DNA from: CAKRPJ01 sp934376955
Lineage (GTDB): Bacteria > Bacillota > Clostridia > Lachnospirales > Lachnospiraceae
Length of the DNA: 8,753 nt
Reading direction: 5' to 3'
Assembly: GCA_934376955.1 (NCBI GenBank)
Contig: CAKRPJ010000070.1
Coordinates: forward strand, 1-8,753
Shown here: positions 1-6,346 of the stretch, piece after piece
Numbering within the stretch: position 1 is the stretch's first letter
Layout: each line of letters starts with the position of its first letter
Program-made: the position numbers and the translations under genes
Notes under the pieces: generated by a model
Seen by the model: the letters and a program-made list of their open reading frames with translations, nothing else
What the model was told of the DNA's origin: nothing
Databases searched by the model: none

Positions 1-5
1 TGATA

Positions 6-64
6 CAAGCAAGTCCCCACCCACTGCTTATTGCTTTTCGCAATTGAAGCAGGGGACTTACTTG
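6..64 (-). repeat. Large stem-loop downstream of tpiA
   Basis: In minus-strand RNA CAAGTAAGTCCCC (64-52) pairs with GGGGACTTGCTTG (18-6) over 13 pairs with one G-U. Inside it TGCTT pairs with AAGCA (51-47 with 29-25) and ATTGC with GCAAT (44-40 with 34-30), around a five-base loop. A six-base bulge (24-19) and a two-base bulge (46-45) interrupt the 23-pair stem. No T tract follows in view, so it is better called an RNA hairpin or repeat element than a standard terminator. It could still protect the 3' end of the mRNA. Confidence 0.8.
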
Positions 65-75
65 ATTCGGTTAAA
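56..75 (-). repeat. Copy 1 of 20-bp repeat end after tpiA
   Basis: Exact 20/20 match to 6327-6346 in the same orientation relative to the genes, starting two bases after the tpiA stop codon. It overlaps one arm of the hairpin at 6-64. Confidence 0.9.
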
Positions 76-77
76 TT

Positions 78-824
78 TTAATAATTGACGATCTTTCCAA
101 AGTCAACCTTTAAGGATGCGCCGCCTACAAGACCGCCATCGATATCTGCCTGTGCAAACAGCTCTGCTGCATTGCCTGCATTTACCGATCCGCCGTACTG
201 GATACGGATCGCCTCTGCAGTTGCTTCATCATATACCTCGCCGATACATGCACGGATCGCTGCACAAACCTCCTCTGCCTGCTCGGTCGTCGCTGTCTTG
301 CCTGTACCGATCGCCCAGATCGGCTCATAAGCGATTACGGCAGTTTTAGCCTGTTTGGCAGTCACATTCTGGAATGCGACCTTGACCTGCTTTCTGATCC
401 AGTCAAGTGTGATCCCCTGCTCTCTCTGAGTCAATGTTTCACCGCAGCATACGATCGGGGTAAGACCATGCTCAAATGCCTTTAAAACCTTCTTGTTGAC
501 CGTCTCATCTGTCTCTGCAAAATATTCCCTTCTCTCGGAGTGACCAAGGATCACATATTTTACACCGGCATCTGTCAGCATATTCGGAGAAATCTCTCCT
601 GTATATGCGCCCTTTTCCTCAAAGTACATATTTTCAGCGCCGATCTGAATATTTGTTCCCTCACAGGCCTTTACAGCCGGAATAATATCAATGGCCGGCA
701 CGCAGAATACAACATCTGCCTTATCGGTCTTTACAAGAGGCTTTAACATTTCAATAAGTGCAACCGCCTCCGTCGGAGTCATATTCATCTTCCAGTTTCC
801 AGCGATAATCTTCTTTCTTGCCAT
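78..824 (-). CDS. tpiA: Triosephosphate isomerase
   Basis: This cytoplasmic glycolytic enzyme interconverts dihydroxyacetone phosphate and glyceraldehyde 3-phosphate. The 248-residue product is of normal family length and reads as a single (beta/alpha)8 barrel. The visible catalytic set is complete: N10 and K12 in AGNWKM, H95 in ILGHSERR, and E167 in AYEPIWAIGTG, where the mobile loop 6 follows. The phosphate-binding YGGSVNAGN (210-218) and GGLVGGASL (230-238) are also present. The ATG at 824-822 is preceded by AGGGGAGATAGCC, a good ribosome site. It is the last gene of the gap-pgk-tpiA cluster, 122 bases after pgk. No terminator or separate promoter is obvious between pgk and tpiA, so it is probably cotranscribed with pgk (inference). 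Its stop is followed by a large hairpin (6-64). Confidence 0.98.
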   Translation of the reverse strand: MARKKIIAGNWKMNMTPTEAVALIEMLKPLVKTDKADVVFCVPAIDIIPAVKACEGTNIQIGAENMYFEEKGAYTGEISPNMLTDAGVKYVILGHSERREYFAETDETVNKKVLKAFEHGLTPIVCCGETLTQREQGITLDWIRKQVKVAFQNVTAKQAKTAVIAYEPIWAIGTGKTATTEQAEEVCAAIRACIGEVYDEATAEAIRIQYGGSVNAGNAAELFAQADIDGGLVGGASLKVDFGKIVNY

Positions 825-870
825 GGCTATCTCCCCTATTTCTATATCGGTCTTTATTATATCGATATCG

Positions 871-934
871 TTTTATATATCTGTTTTATATGTCTGTTTT
901 GTATATCTGTTTTATATATCTGTTTTCTGTCCTG
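871..934. repeat. 13-bp tandem repeat between pgk and tpiA
   Basis: Four consecutive units, TTTTATATATCTG (871-883), TTTTATATGTCTG (884-896), TTTTGTATATCTG (897-909) and TTTTATATATCTG (910-922), are followed by a degenerate TTTTCTGTCCTG (923-934). Units 1 and 4 are identical and the middle ones differ by one base each. The array fills most of the 122-base spacer between the two genes. Confidence 0.9.
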
Positions 935-946
935 AGCTGTCGTTTT

Positions 947-2170
947 TTATTTGTCGTCTGCTGCTGCAACGCCCGGAAGCTCTTTTCCTTCCAAAAACTC
1001 TAAGGATGCACCGCCGCCTGTGGAAATATGGCTCATCTTATCGCCAAAGCCCAGCTGGTTTACAGCTGCTGCAGAATCTCCGCCGCCGATAATGGTCGTT
1101 GCATCTGCATCGGCAAGGGCTTTTGCAACTGCGATGGTTCCGGCTGCCAGTGTCGGGTTCTCAAATACGCCCATCGGCCCATTCCAGACAACAGTTTTTG
1201 CATTCTTGATGGCTTCTGCATACAGCTTGCAGGTCTCCGGTCCGATATCAACGCCCTCTTTGTCTGCCGGGATCGCATCAACGGATACATGCTCGATCTC
1301 GACCGGAGCATCGATCGGGTTCGGGAATTCTGCTACAACGGTTGTATCGACCGGAAGAAGAAGCTTCTTTCCGAGCTTTTCTGCCTTTTCCATCATTTCC
1401 TTACAGTAATCCAGCTTGGAGTCATCTACGAGAGATTTACCGATCTCTTTTCCCTGGGCCTTTAAGAAGGTATATGCCATACCGCCGCCGATAATCAGGG
1501 TATCACACTTCTCAAGCAGATTGGAAATAACGTTTAACTTATCGGCAACCTTTGCACCGCCAAGGATAGCAACAAACGGTCTTACCGGATTCTCAACTGC
1601 ATTTCCGAGGAAAGCGATCTCTTTTTCCATCAGATAGCCGACAACATTGGAGCCGCCCTTTGCCGTAATGAATTTGGTAACACCGGCTACGGAAGCATGG
1701 GCTCTGTGGGAGGATCCGAATGCATCGCATACGTAATCATCGGCAAGGTCAGCCAGCTCCTTGCTGAACTGTTCGCCGTTCTTTGTCTCCTCGGCTCCAC
1801 GGAAGCGTGTGTTCTGAAGAAGGATCACATCTCCATCCTTCATTGCATTGACTGCCTTTGTAGCAGCTTCGCCTGTTACATTATAGTCAGATACAAAAAC
1901 AACTTCCTTGCCGAGCTTTTCAGAAAGGCTCTTTGCAACCGGAGCAAGAGATTCTCCCTCGTTGGGGCCGTTTTTCACCTTGCCGAGATGAGAGCAGAGA
2001 ATAACCCTTCCGCCGTCATTGATCAGTTTTTTGATCGTCGGGAGAGCTGCAACGATACGAGTCTCATCCGTAATCTGGCCATTTTTGAGCGGCACATTGA
2101 AATCACAACGAACTAAAACTCTTTTTCCTTTTACATTGATATCATCCACAGTTTTTTTGTTTAAAGACAT
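947..2170 (-). CDS. pgk: Phosphoglycerate kinase
   Basis: This enzyme transfers the acyl phosphate of 1,3-bisphosphoglycerate to ADP, giving ATP and 3-phosphoglycerate in the cytoplasm. The product has 407 residues, a little longer than the usual 390-400. The N-terminal substrate-binding domain shows VLVRCDFNVP (18-27), R38 and SHLGK (60-64). The Arg loop reads LQNTRFRGAEETKN, where many bacteria have ENVRFHPGEEKN. The nucleotide-binding C-terminal domain shows ILGGAKVADK, IGGGMAYTFL, VVWNGPMGVFE and IIGGGDSAAA, and ends with HISTGGGASLEFLEG. The ATG at 2170-2168 has AAGGAGG nine bases upstream. A terminator after gap lies about 75 bases upstream of the start. I see no convincing promoter in that gap, so transcription by read-through from gap or from a weak promoter is inferred. 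Confidence 0.98.
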   Translation of the reverse strand: MSLNKKTVDDINVKGKRVLVRCDFNVPLKNGQITDETRIVAALPTIKKLINDGGRVILCSHLGKVKNGPNEGESLAPVAKSLSEKLGKEVVFVSDYNVTGEAATKAVNAMKDGDVILLQNTRFRGAEETKNGEQFSKELADLADDYVCDAFGSSHRAHASVAGVTKFITAKGGSNVVGYLMEKEIAFLGNAVENPVRPFVAILGGAKVADKLNVISNLLEKCDTLIIGGGMAYTFLKAQGKEIGKSLVDDSKLDYCKEMMEKAEKLGKKLLLPVDTTVVAEFPNPIDAPVEIEHVSVDAIPADKEGVDIGPETCKLYAEAIKNAKTVVWNGPMGVFENPTLAAGTIAVAKALADADATTIIGGGDSAAAVNQLGFGDKMSHISTGGGASLEFLEGKELPGVAAADDK

Positions 2171-2245
2171 GTTAAGATACCTCCTTATTTCTTTACTTTC
2201 ACTTCATCCGGTCAGCTGTCTGCAAAGTTTCCTATTACATAGAGC

Positions 2246-2280
2246 AAAAAAGGATCCGGCCCTCATCAGACCGGACCCTT
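2246..2280 (-). terminator. Rho-independent terminator after gap
   Basis: On the minus strand AAGGGTCCGG (2280-2271), an 11-base loop and CCGGATCCTT (2259-2250) form ten positions with one mismatch, then a run of T to 2246. It starts 26 bases after the gap stop and separates gap from pgk, acting as a full or partial stop. Confidence 0.8.
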
Positions 2281-2305
2281 ACTGAGCCTGTTTTCTACGG
2301 CTAAA

Positions 2306-3325
2306 TTAAGCGTTTAACAGCTTTCCGAAATGCTTAATGGTGCGAACCATCTGGCTTGTGTAAGAATTCTCATTATCATACCAAGATACAACCTGAACCT
2401 CTGCTGTATTCTCATCGATCGGAAGAACCATCGTCTGAGTTGCATCAAACAGGGAGCCGTATCTCATTCCAACGATATCACTGGATACGATCTCATCTGT
2501 GTTGTAGCCGAAGGACTCATTAGAAGCAGCCTTCATCGCAGCGTTAACGGATTCCTTGGTCGGCTGTCCCTTAACTACGGCAGTTAAAATTGTTGTGGAG
2601 CCTGTAGGAGTAGGAACACGCTGTGCGGATCCGATAAGCTTACCGCTCAGCTCCGGAATTACAAGGCCGATTGCCTTTGCAGCGCCGGTGCTGTTCGGAA
2701 CGATATTGATAGCAGCTGCACGGCTTCTTCTCTTATCGCCCTTTCTCTGCGGTCCGTCCAGAGTCATCTGATCACCGGTGTAAGCATGGATCGTACACAT
2801 AATACCAGTCTGGATCGGGAATGCATCGTTCAGTGCCTTTGCCATCGGAGCAAGGCAGTTTGTTGTGCAGGATGCAGCGGAAATGATATGATCATCCTTG
2901 CTTAAGATCTCATGGTTTACATTATAAACAATTGTCGGGAGATCGTTTCCTGCCGGAGCGGAAATAATAACGTACTTAGCACCTGCATCGATATGAGCCT
3001 GTGCTTTTGCCTTGGATGTGTAGAAACCGGTACACTCAAGAACAACGTCAACACCGACCTCGCCCCACGGAAGCTCTGCTGCGTTTGCCTTTGCGTAGAT
3101 CTTGATCTCTTTTCCGTCAACAGTGATGGAATCTTCACTGCTGGTAACTGTATCTGCAAGTGCATATCTGCCCTGAGTAGAATCATATTTTAACAGGTGT
3201 GCCAGCATATCCGGGGATGTTAAATCGTTGATTGCTACGATCTCGAATCCTTCTGCACCAAACATCTGTCTAAAAGCAAGACGACCGATACGACCAAAAC
3301 CATTAATTGCAACTCTAACTGCCAT
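2306..3325 (-). CDS. gap: NAD-dependent glyceraldehyde-3-phosphate dehydrogenase
   Basis: This enzyme oxidises and phosphorylates glyceraldehyde 3-phosphate to 1,3-bisphosphoglycerate using NAD+, the central redox step of glycolysis. The 339-residue product has the Rossmann motif INGFGRIGR (7-15). D34 in AINDL is the usual mark of NAD rather than NADP preference. The catalytic motif is SAASCTTNC with Cys153, and the activating His180 lies in CTIHAYT. RRSRAAAINIVPNSTGAAKAI and WYDNENSY are typical family signatures. The ATG at 3325-3323 follows AGGAGG with an 8-base spacer. It is the first gene of the glycolytic cluster, with its own strong promoter (3402-3430) and an approximately 70-base leader. 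A terminator follows its stop, so gap is probably expressed at a higher level than pgk and tpiA (inference). Confidence 0.98.
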   Translation of the reverse strand: MAVRVAINGFGRIGRLAFRQMFGAEGFEIVAINDLTSPDMLAHLLKYDSTQGRYALADTVTSSEDSITVDGKEIKIYAKANAAELPWGEVGVDVVLECTGFYTSKAKAQAHIDAGAKYVIISAPAGNDLPTIVYNVNHEILSKDDHIISAASCTTNCLAPMAKALNDAFPIQTGIMCTIHAYTGDQMTLDGPQRKGDKRRSRAAAINIVPNSTGAAKAIGLVIPELSGKLIGSAQRVPTPTGSTTILTAVVKGQPTKESVNAAMKAASNESFGYNTDEIVSSDIVGMRYGSLFDATQTMVLPIDENTAEVQVVSWYDNENSYTSQMVRTIKHFGKLLNA

Positions 3326-3401
3326 TTTTCATTCCTCCTAAAAGACTTAGATTCTATAACTTAGTTTATATGATTGTTAAATATTAATCAACCTTGTGTG
3401 T

Positions 3402-3430
3402 ATTGTACCTAATTCTTTCAGAAATAGCAA
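3402..3430 (-). promoter_or_regulatory. Sigma-A promoter of gap
   Basis: The -35 TTGCTA (3430-3425) and -10 TACAAT (3407-3402) have a 17-base spacer. The predicted start is near 3395, leaving an approximately 70-base leader before the gap ATG. Directly upstream are long A and T tracts resembling an UP element. Confidence 0.75.
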
Positions 3431-3432
3431 GC

Positions 3433-3471
3433 TTTTTTTTTAAAAAAACAAAGTTTTTTTAACAAAGTTTT
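3433..3471 (-). promoter_or_regulatory. UP-element-like A/T tracts upstream of gap -35
   Basis: Plus-strand T9, A7, C, AAA, G, T7, then AACAAAGTTTT, directly upstream of the -35 box. AAAAAAAC and GTTTTTTT form a perfect 8-bp inverted repeat. AACAAAGTTTT is repeated directly at a 14-base interval (3447 and 3461). This arrangement is expected to bend DNA and contact the RNA polymerase alpha subunit; the function is inferred. Confidence 0.5.
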
Positions 3472-3491
3472 GAGCCCTTTACATTTTGGCC

Positions 3492-3518
3492 ATTCTGTCC
3501 TATTTTTTTAAACAGAAT
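3492..3518. promoter_or_regulatory. Candidate operator: 7-bp inverted repeat upstream of gap promoter
   Basis: ATTCTGT (3492-3498) and ACAGAAT (3512-3518) are perfect inverted arms with centres 20 bases apart, about two helical turns. They lie roughly 100-120 bases upstream of the predicted gap start. No known regulator site was recognised. Confidence 0.35.
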
Positions 3519-3547
3519 TTTTGTGCGTATTCACAGTAATATTTAGC

Positions 3548-3600
3548 TTTTTGTCTGATTTTTTTCTTTGTTTATTAGCATTTTTCTATTTTTGTCTGAT
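3548..3600. repeat. Pair of 12-bp direct repeats
   Basis: TTTTTGTCTGAT occurs at 3548-3559 and again at 3589-3600, 41 bases apart. A related AATCTGATCC follows at about 3647-3656. The function is unknown. Confidence 0.6.
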
Positions 3601-3699
3601 CTCAGTTGTATTTCTAGCACTATTCCCAGAAATCCCCCCTCCCTGAAATCTGATCCGGAAATGTCACAAAATTGACAATTGTTTTTGTATAAACGCGTC

Positions 3700-5376
3700 C
3701 TACATCTCGTCCTTTACGTATCCTGCCACGTTATAGGCATGGTCGGAGATACGCTCCAGATTGCTCAGGATGTCAAGGAATACTACACCGGCAGACGGAT
3801 TGCATACCTGCTGAGAGAGACGCTCGATATGCTTGTCACGCATCTCCTCCTCAAGGCTGTCTACCTCATCCTCCAGCTTGCTTACCATACGGACATCATC
3901 CATACTCTTGTCCCTTCTGCTGGATACCGCATGTGTCACGGCATCGAGAGTGACTGTCGTAATGTGGCGAAGGTCATCCAGACCGGTCTCAGAAAATTCC
4001 AGATCATGCTCATGCATATACTGAGCCGCCTCCAGAAGGTTTTCCGCGTGGTCGCCGACACGCTCCAGATCACTGATGCTGTAGAACAGATCGCTGACCA
4101 GACGCTTCTGCTTCTCGTTGAGAGACAGATTATTGACCTGGATCAGGTATTCGGTCAGTTTCTTGTTCATCGCATCGATCGCGCTTTCGTTCTTCTGAAC
4201 TTTTTCCGCGTTTTCTATATTTCCGGACAGAAGTACCTCAATTGCCAGCTTCAGATTGCTGCGTGCCATATTGCCCATATGGACTACTTCCATAACGCCG
4301 ATCTCAAGGGCAAGAGGCGGAGACTGGAAAATACGCTTATCCAGCTGGGGTCTGTCAGGCTGCTTTTGCGCCTGCTCCTCCTCCGCTGCAATATCTGCTG
4401 CACTCTCCTTTACGATGAGACCGGAGAAGGCCACCAGCTGTTTTGCAAACGGGAAAAGAAGGATCGTATTGGTCAGGTTAAAAAACGTATGGAATGTGGA
4501 AATTCCGAGGGAATCAATACTGCTGTTCGCGATCGCCGGATTGATAATAGAGATCACATACATACCAACACCGAATATAATCGCTCCGATCATATTGAAG
4601 GTCAGATGGATCACGGAAGCTCTTTTTGCATTACGGCTGGCACCGGTACTTGAGAGCATCGCAGTAAGACAGGAACCGATATTCTGTCCCAGAGTAATAT
4701 AAATAGCTGCACTGGCATTGACAACACCGCTCATTGCCAGTGTCTGCAGGATACCGACGGATGCCGTGGAGCTTTGGATCAGCGCAGTTACGAGCGCTCC
4801 TACCATAATACCAAGGATCGGATTTCCGCCGAGTACGGCAAAGGCTTTTGAAAAGATCGGGGCGTCTGTATATGGTGCGACAGAGCTAGACATAAATGTC
4901 AGACCCACAAAGAGAAATCCGATACCGATACAGATTTCTCCTACCAGACTGTCTTTTTTCTTTTTAGAAAACATGAGCCCAAAGGCACCGATACCTACGA
5001 ACAGAGGCGCAAAAAATGAAGGCTGCAGTACCTTCATCGCATCTCCCAGCTCATTTAGGGACACCATCCATGCCGTGATCGTCGTACCGATATTGGCACC
5101 CATGATAACTCCGACCGCCTGAGTCAGATCTAATATCCCGGCATTTACAAATCCAACAACCATAACTGTTGTAGCACCACTGCTGTGCAGGATCGCCGTG
5201 ATCAGGGCGCCCAGAGCAATTGCCAGTATACGGTTATTTGTCACCATCCGCAGGAAGTTATTCATCCGGCCCCCCGCAGATTTCTGCATTCCGTCTCCCA
5301 TTATACTCATTCCGTAAAGGAACATTCCCAGTCCTCCGAGAAACGTAAAAATACTCGATAGCATATCGATGTTCAT
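3700..5376 (-). CDS. Na+/phosphate cotransporter-like protein with C-terminal PhoU-like domain
   Basis: This is a predicted inner-membrane sodium-coupled phosphate transporter of the NptA/YjbB group; the substrate is inferred from the family. The protein has 558 residues from the chosen ATG at 5376-5374. The membrane half (about 8-320) has the two inverted Na_Pi_cotrans repeats. Their signatures are ILHSSGATTV (62-71) with GANIGTT (93-99), and LIQSSTASVG (199-208) with GQNIGSC (230-236). A charged linker (about 325-350) leads to a PhoU-like cytoplasmic helical domain with the two expected acidic motifs, DLERVGDHAENL (436-447) and LERISDHAYNV (540-550). An in-frame TTG nine codons upstream could extend the ORF, but the ATG has GGGGGA eight bases before it. 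In the first repeat the usual Gln before SS is His. The gene is monocistronic or nearly so, with its own promoter at 5418-5447. Confidence 0.93.
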   Translation of the reverse strand: MNIDMLSSIFTFLGGLGMFLYGMSIMGDGMQKSAGGRMNNFLRMVTNNRILAIALGALITAILHSSGATTVMVVGFVNAGILDLTQAVGVIMGANIGTTITAWMVSLNELGDAMKVLQPSFFAPLFVGIGAFGLMFSKKKKDSLVGEICIGIGFLFVGLTFMSSSVAPYTDAPIFSKAFAVLGGNPILGIMVGALVTALIQSSTASVGILQTLAMSGVVNASAAIYITLGQNIGSCLTAMLSSTGASRNAKRASVIHLTFNMIGAIIFGVGMYVISIINPAIANSSIDSLGISTFHTFFNLTNTILLFPFAKQLVAFSGLIVKESAADIAAEEEQAQKQPDRPQLDKRIFQSPPLALEIGVMEVVHMGNMARSNLKLAIEVLLSGNIENAEKVQKNESAIDAMNKKLTEYLIQVNNLSLNEKQKRLVSDLFYSISDLERVGDHAENLLEAAQYMHEHDLEFSETGLDDLRHITTVTLDAVTHAVSSRRDKSMDDVRMVSKLEDEVDSLEEEMRDKHIERLSQQVCNPSAGVVFLDILSNLERISDHAYNVAGYVKDEM

Positions 5377-5417
5377 AAAATTTATCCCCCATGTTATAGT
5401 CAAGATCCGTCTACGTT

Positions 5418-5447
5418 ATCATATCATAGGGATCCATTCTTTTTCAA
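5418..5447 (-). promoter_or_regulatory. Sigma-A promoter of the Na/Pi transporter gene
   Basis: The -35 TTGAAA (5447-5442) and -10 TATGAT (5423-5418) are separated by 18 bases. The predicted start is near 5411, about 35 bases before the ATG at 5376. This supports separate transcription from the amidase gene, whose stop is about 155 bases upstream of the transporter start. Confidence 0.65.
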
Positions 5448-5530
5448 TTGTATTTGAAATATTTGTAAATAATAGGTAAATATCATGAAAAAGAACTGCT
5501 GATTTTGTTGCTTTTCTTTATTTTTTTCTT

Positions 5531-6235
5531 TTACTTAAGCTTCTTCATGGCAGTCTTCACCTCTTTGTGGAACTGCTCCCATTTATCTTCATGATCCACA
5601 AAATATTTAGGGCAGATCTTTCCTGTCACATCGTAATGGCGGATCACATCCTCCGGCTTCAGGCGAAATTCCACACAAAGATACGCACAGAGCTTTACAA
5701 GGGACTGGTATGTACTGTCATAAAATTCTCCGGTTTCGTCCGGATGGCAGCATTCGATGGAAATCGTATCGCTGTTTCGGTTGTTGGAGGCGTATGCAAC
5801 CTCATTTAACGGGATGCACTGCACCACCTCTCCCTCCAGACCGATGACAAAATGGCTGCTGACCGAAGTGGTATTGCTTCCGCTCTGATCCTTTAGAGAT
5901 TCAAAATAGTTTCTGTTCTCCCGCGCTGTGCTGCAGGGATTCGCCACATAATGCACGACGATCCCGTTAACCTTTTCCAATGGCTTCTGCGGCCTCGAAT
6001 ATGGATTGGGGGTCAGATAAGCAGCCTTTACATATTCCGGCATTTCCACATTTCCCGGATCGACCGTTCCTTTTCCCACTGCCATCTTTATAAGGACTGC
6101 CACAGCAGCCAGAATAATAAGGATAGACACTCCCAGCAGCGCTAAAAACAGATTCCTTCTTATTTTTTCCTGTCGTCTTCTTTCCATTCGCCGCATTTCC
6201 CGGCGAAGGCGCCTTTCTTCCTCTCCCATTCCCAT
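5531..6235 (-). CDS. Membrane-anchored N-acetylmuramoyl-L-alanine amidase (Amidase_2 fold)
   Basis: This is a predicted zinc amidase that cleaves the MurNAc-L-alanine bond of peptidoglycan or a related muropeptide. The 234-residue protein starts with a very basic, Arg-rich cytoplasmic tail (1-28). One hydrophobic helix follows (about 29-50, LFLALLGVSILIILAAVAVL), so the enzyme domain should face outward. The catalytic domain (about 75-225) has NGIVVHYVANP with zinc ligand H95, SSHFVIGLEGEVVQCIP, SIECCHPD with E161, and RHYDVTGKICPKYF. In the last motif H200 and C208 complete the H-H-C zinc site and K206 matches the T7-lysozyme lysine. The ATG at 6235-6233 has AGGAAG seven bases upstream. It lies downstream of a hairpin repeat (about 6250-6346) that separates it from the preceding gene. 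It may be the distal gene of the dgt transcript, but that is not proven. Confidence 0.9.
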   Translation of the reverse strand: MGMGEEERRLRREMRRMERRRQEKIRRNLFLALLGVSILIILAAVAVLIKMAVGKGTVDPGNVEMPEYVKAAYLTPNPYSRPQKPLEKVNGIVVHYVANPCSTARENRNYFESLKDQSGSNTTSVSSHFVIGLEGEVVQCIPLNEVAYASNNRNSDTISIECCHPDETGEFYDSTYQSLVKLCAYLCVEFRLKPEDVIRHYDVTGKICPKYFVDHEDKWEQFHKEVKTAMKKLK

Positions 6236-6249
6236 TTAAAGGCTTCCTT

Positions 6250-6346
6250 TCTCTGTATGGTCTATTCGTACACATAATGTTGAGGTCGCATACTTGGTCA
6301 AGCGGATATTCGCAATCCGCTTCGCTACTTACTTGATTCGGTTAAA
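6250..6346 (-). repeat. Intergenic hairpin repeat element
   Basis: Between the unknown gene and the amidase lies a compact block. It has the 20-bp end (6346-6327), a perfect 8-bp-stem hairpin (AAGCGGAT with ATCCGCTT, 6300-6307 and 6315-6322, seven-base loop), then CTTGACCAAGTATGCGACC and TGTACGAATAGACC. I believe this block recurs in Lachnospiraceae genomes, but that is from memory. No T run follows the hairpin, so it is not a normal terminator. A TTGACC (6300-6295) could act as a weak -35 but lacks a good -10. The left boundary is uncertain. Confidence 0.55.
6327..6346 (-). repeat. Copy 2 of 20-bp repeat end (supplies stop codon)
   Basis: The minus-strand sequence TTTAACCGAATCAAGTAAGT is identical to 75-56. 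Here its TAA is the stop of the unknown gene (6344-6342). It continues into the hairpin at 6300-6322. Confidence 0.9.

Larger units (their letters stand above)
3326..3699. other. 374-base AT-rich gene-free region between the Na/Pi transporter and gap
   Basis: It contains the gap leader and promoter, the A/T tracts, an inverted repeat (3492-3518) and a direct repeat pair (3548-3559, 3589-3600). I see no credible coding ORF. I also see no clear terminator for the transporter gene. Weak pairings such as TGTCA/TGACA near 3664-3679 lack a T run. Confidence 0.7.

Noticed and set aside
3371..3390. TGATT...AATCA imperfect palindrome in the gap leader
   Set aside because: There are only five paired bases at each end in very AT-rich DNA. 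This could easily arise by chance.
3679..4653. Long plus-strand ORF of 324 codons opposite the transporter gene
   Set aside because: It lies antisense to a clearly recognised membrane/PhoU protein, has no SD or promoter, and shows no family motif. It is a shadow of that gene's codon pattern.
5374..5403. TTG start extending the Na/Pi transporter by nine residues
   Set aside because: The ATG at 5376 has GGGGGA eight bases upstream, and the family normally starts near MNIDML-like sequence. The TTG has no comparable SD.
5967..6275. Minus-strand 102-codon ORF overlapping the amidase start
   Set aside because: It is in another frame across the Arg-rich amidase N-terminus and the repeat, with low-complexity G/K/R-rich translation and no family motif.
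6300..6322. Terminator for the unknown gene
   Set aside because: The hairpin is strong but is followed by GACCAAGTATG on the minus strand with no T run, so it is listed as a repeat hairpin instead.
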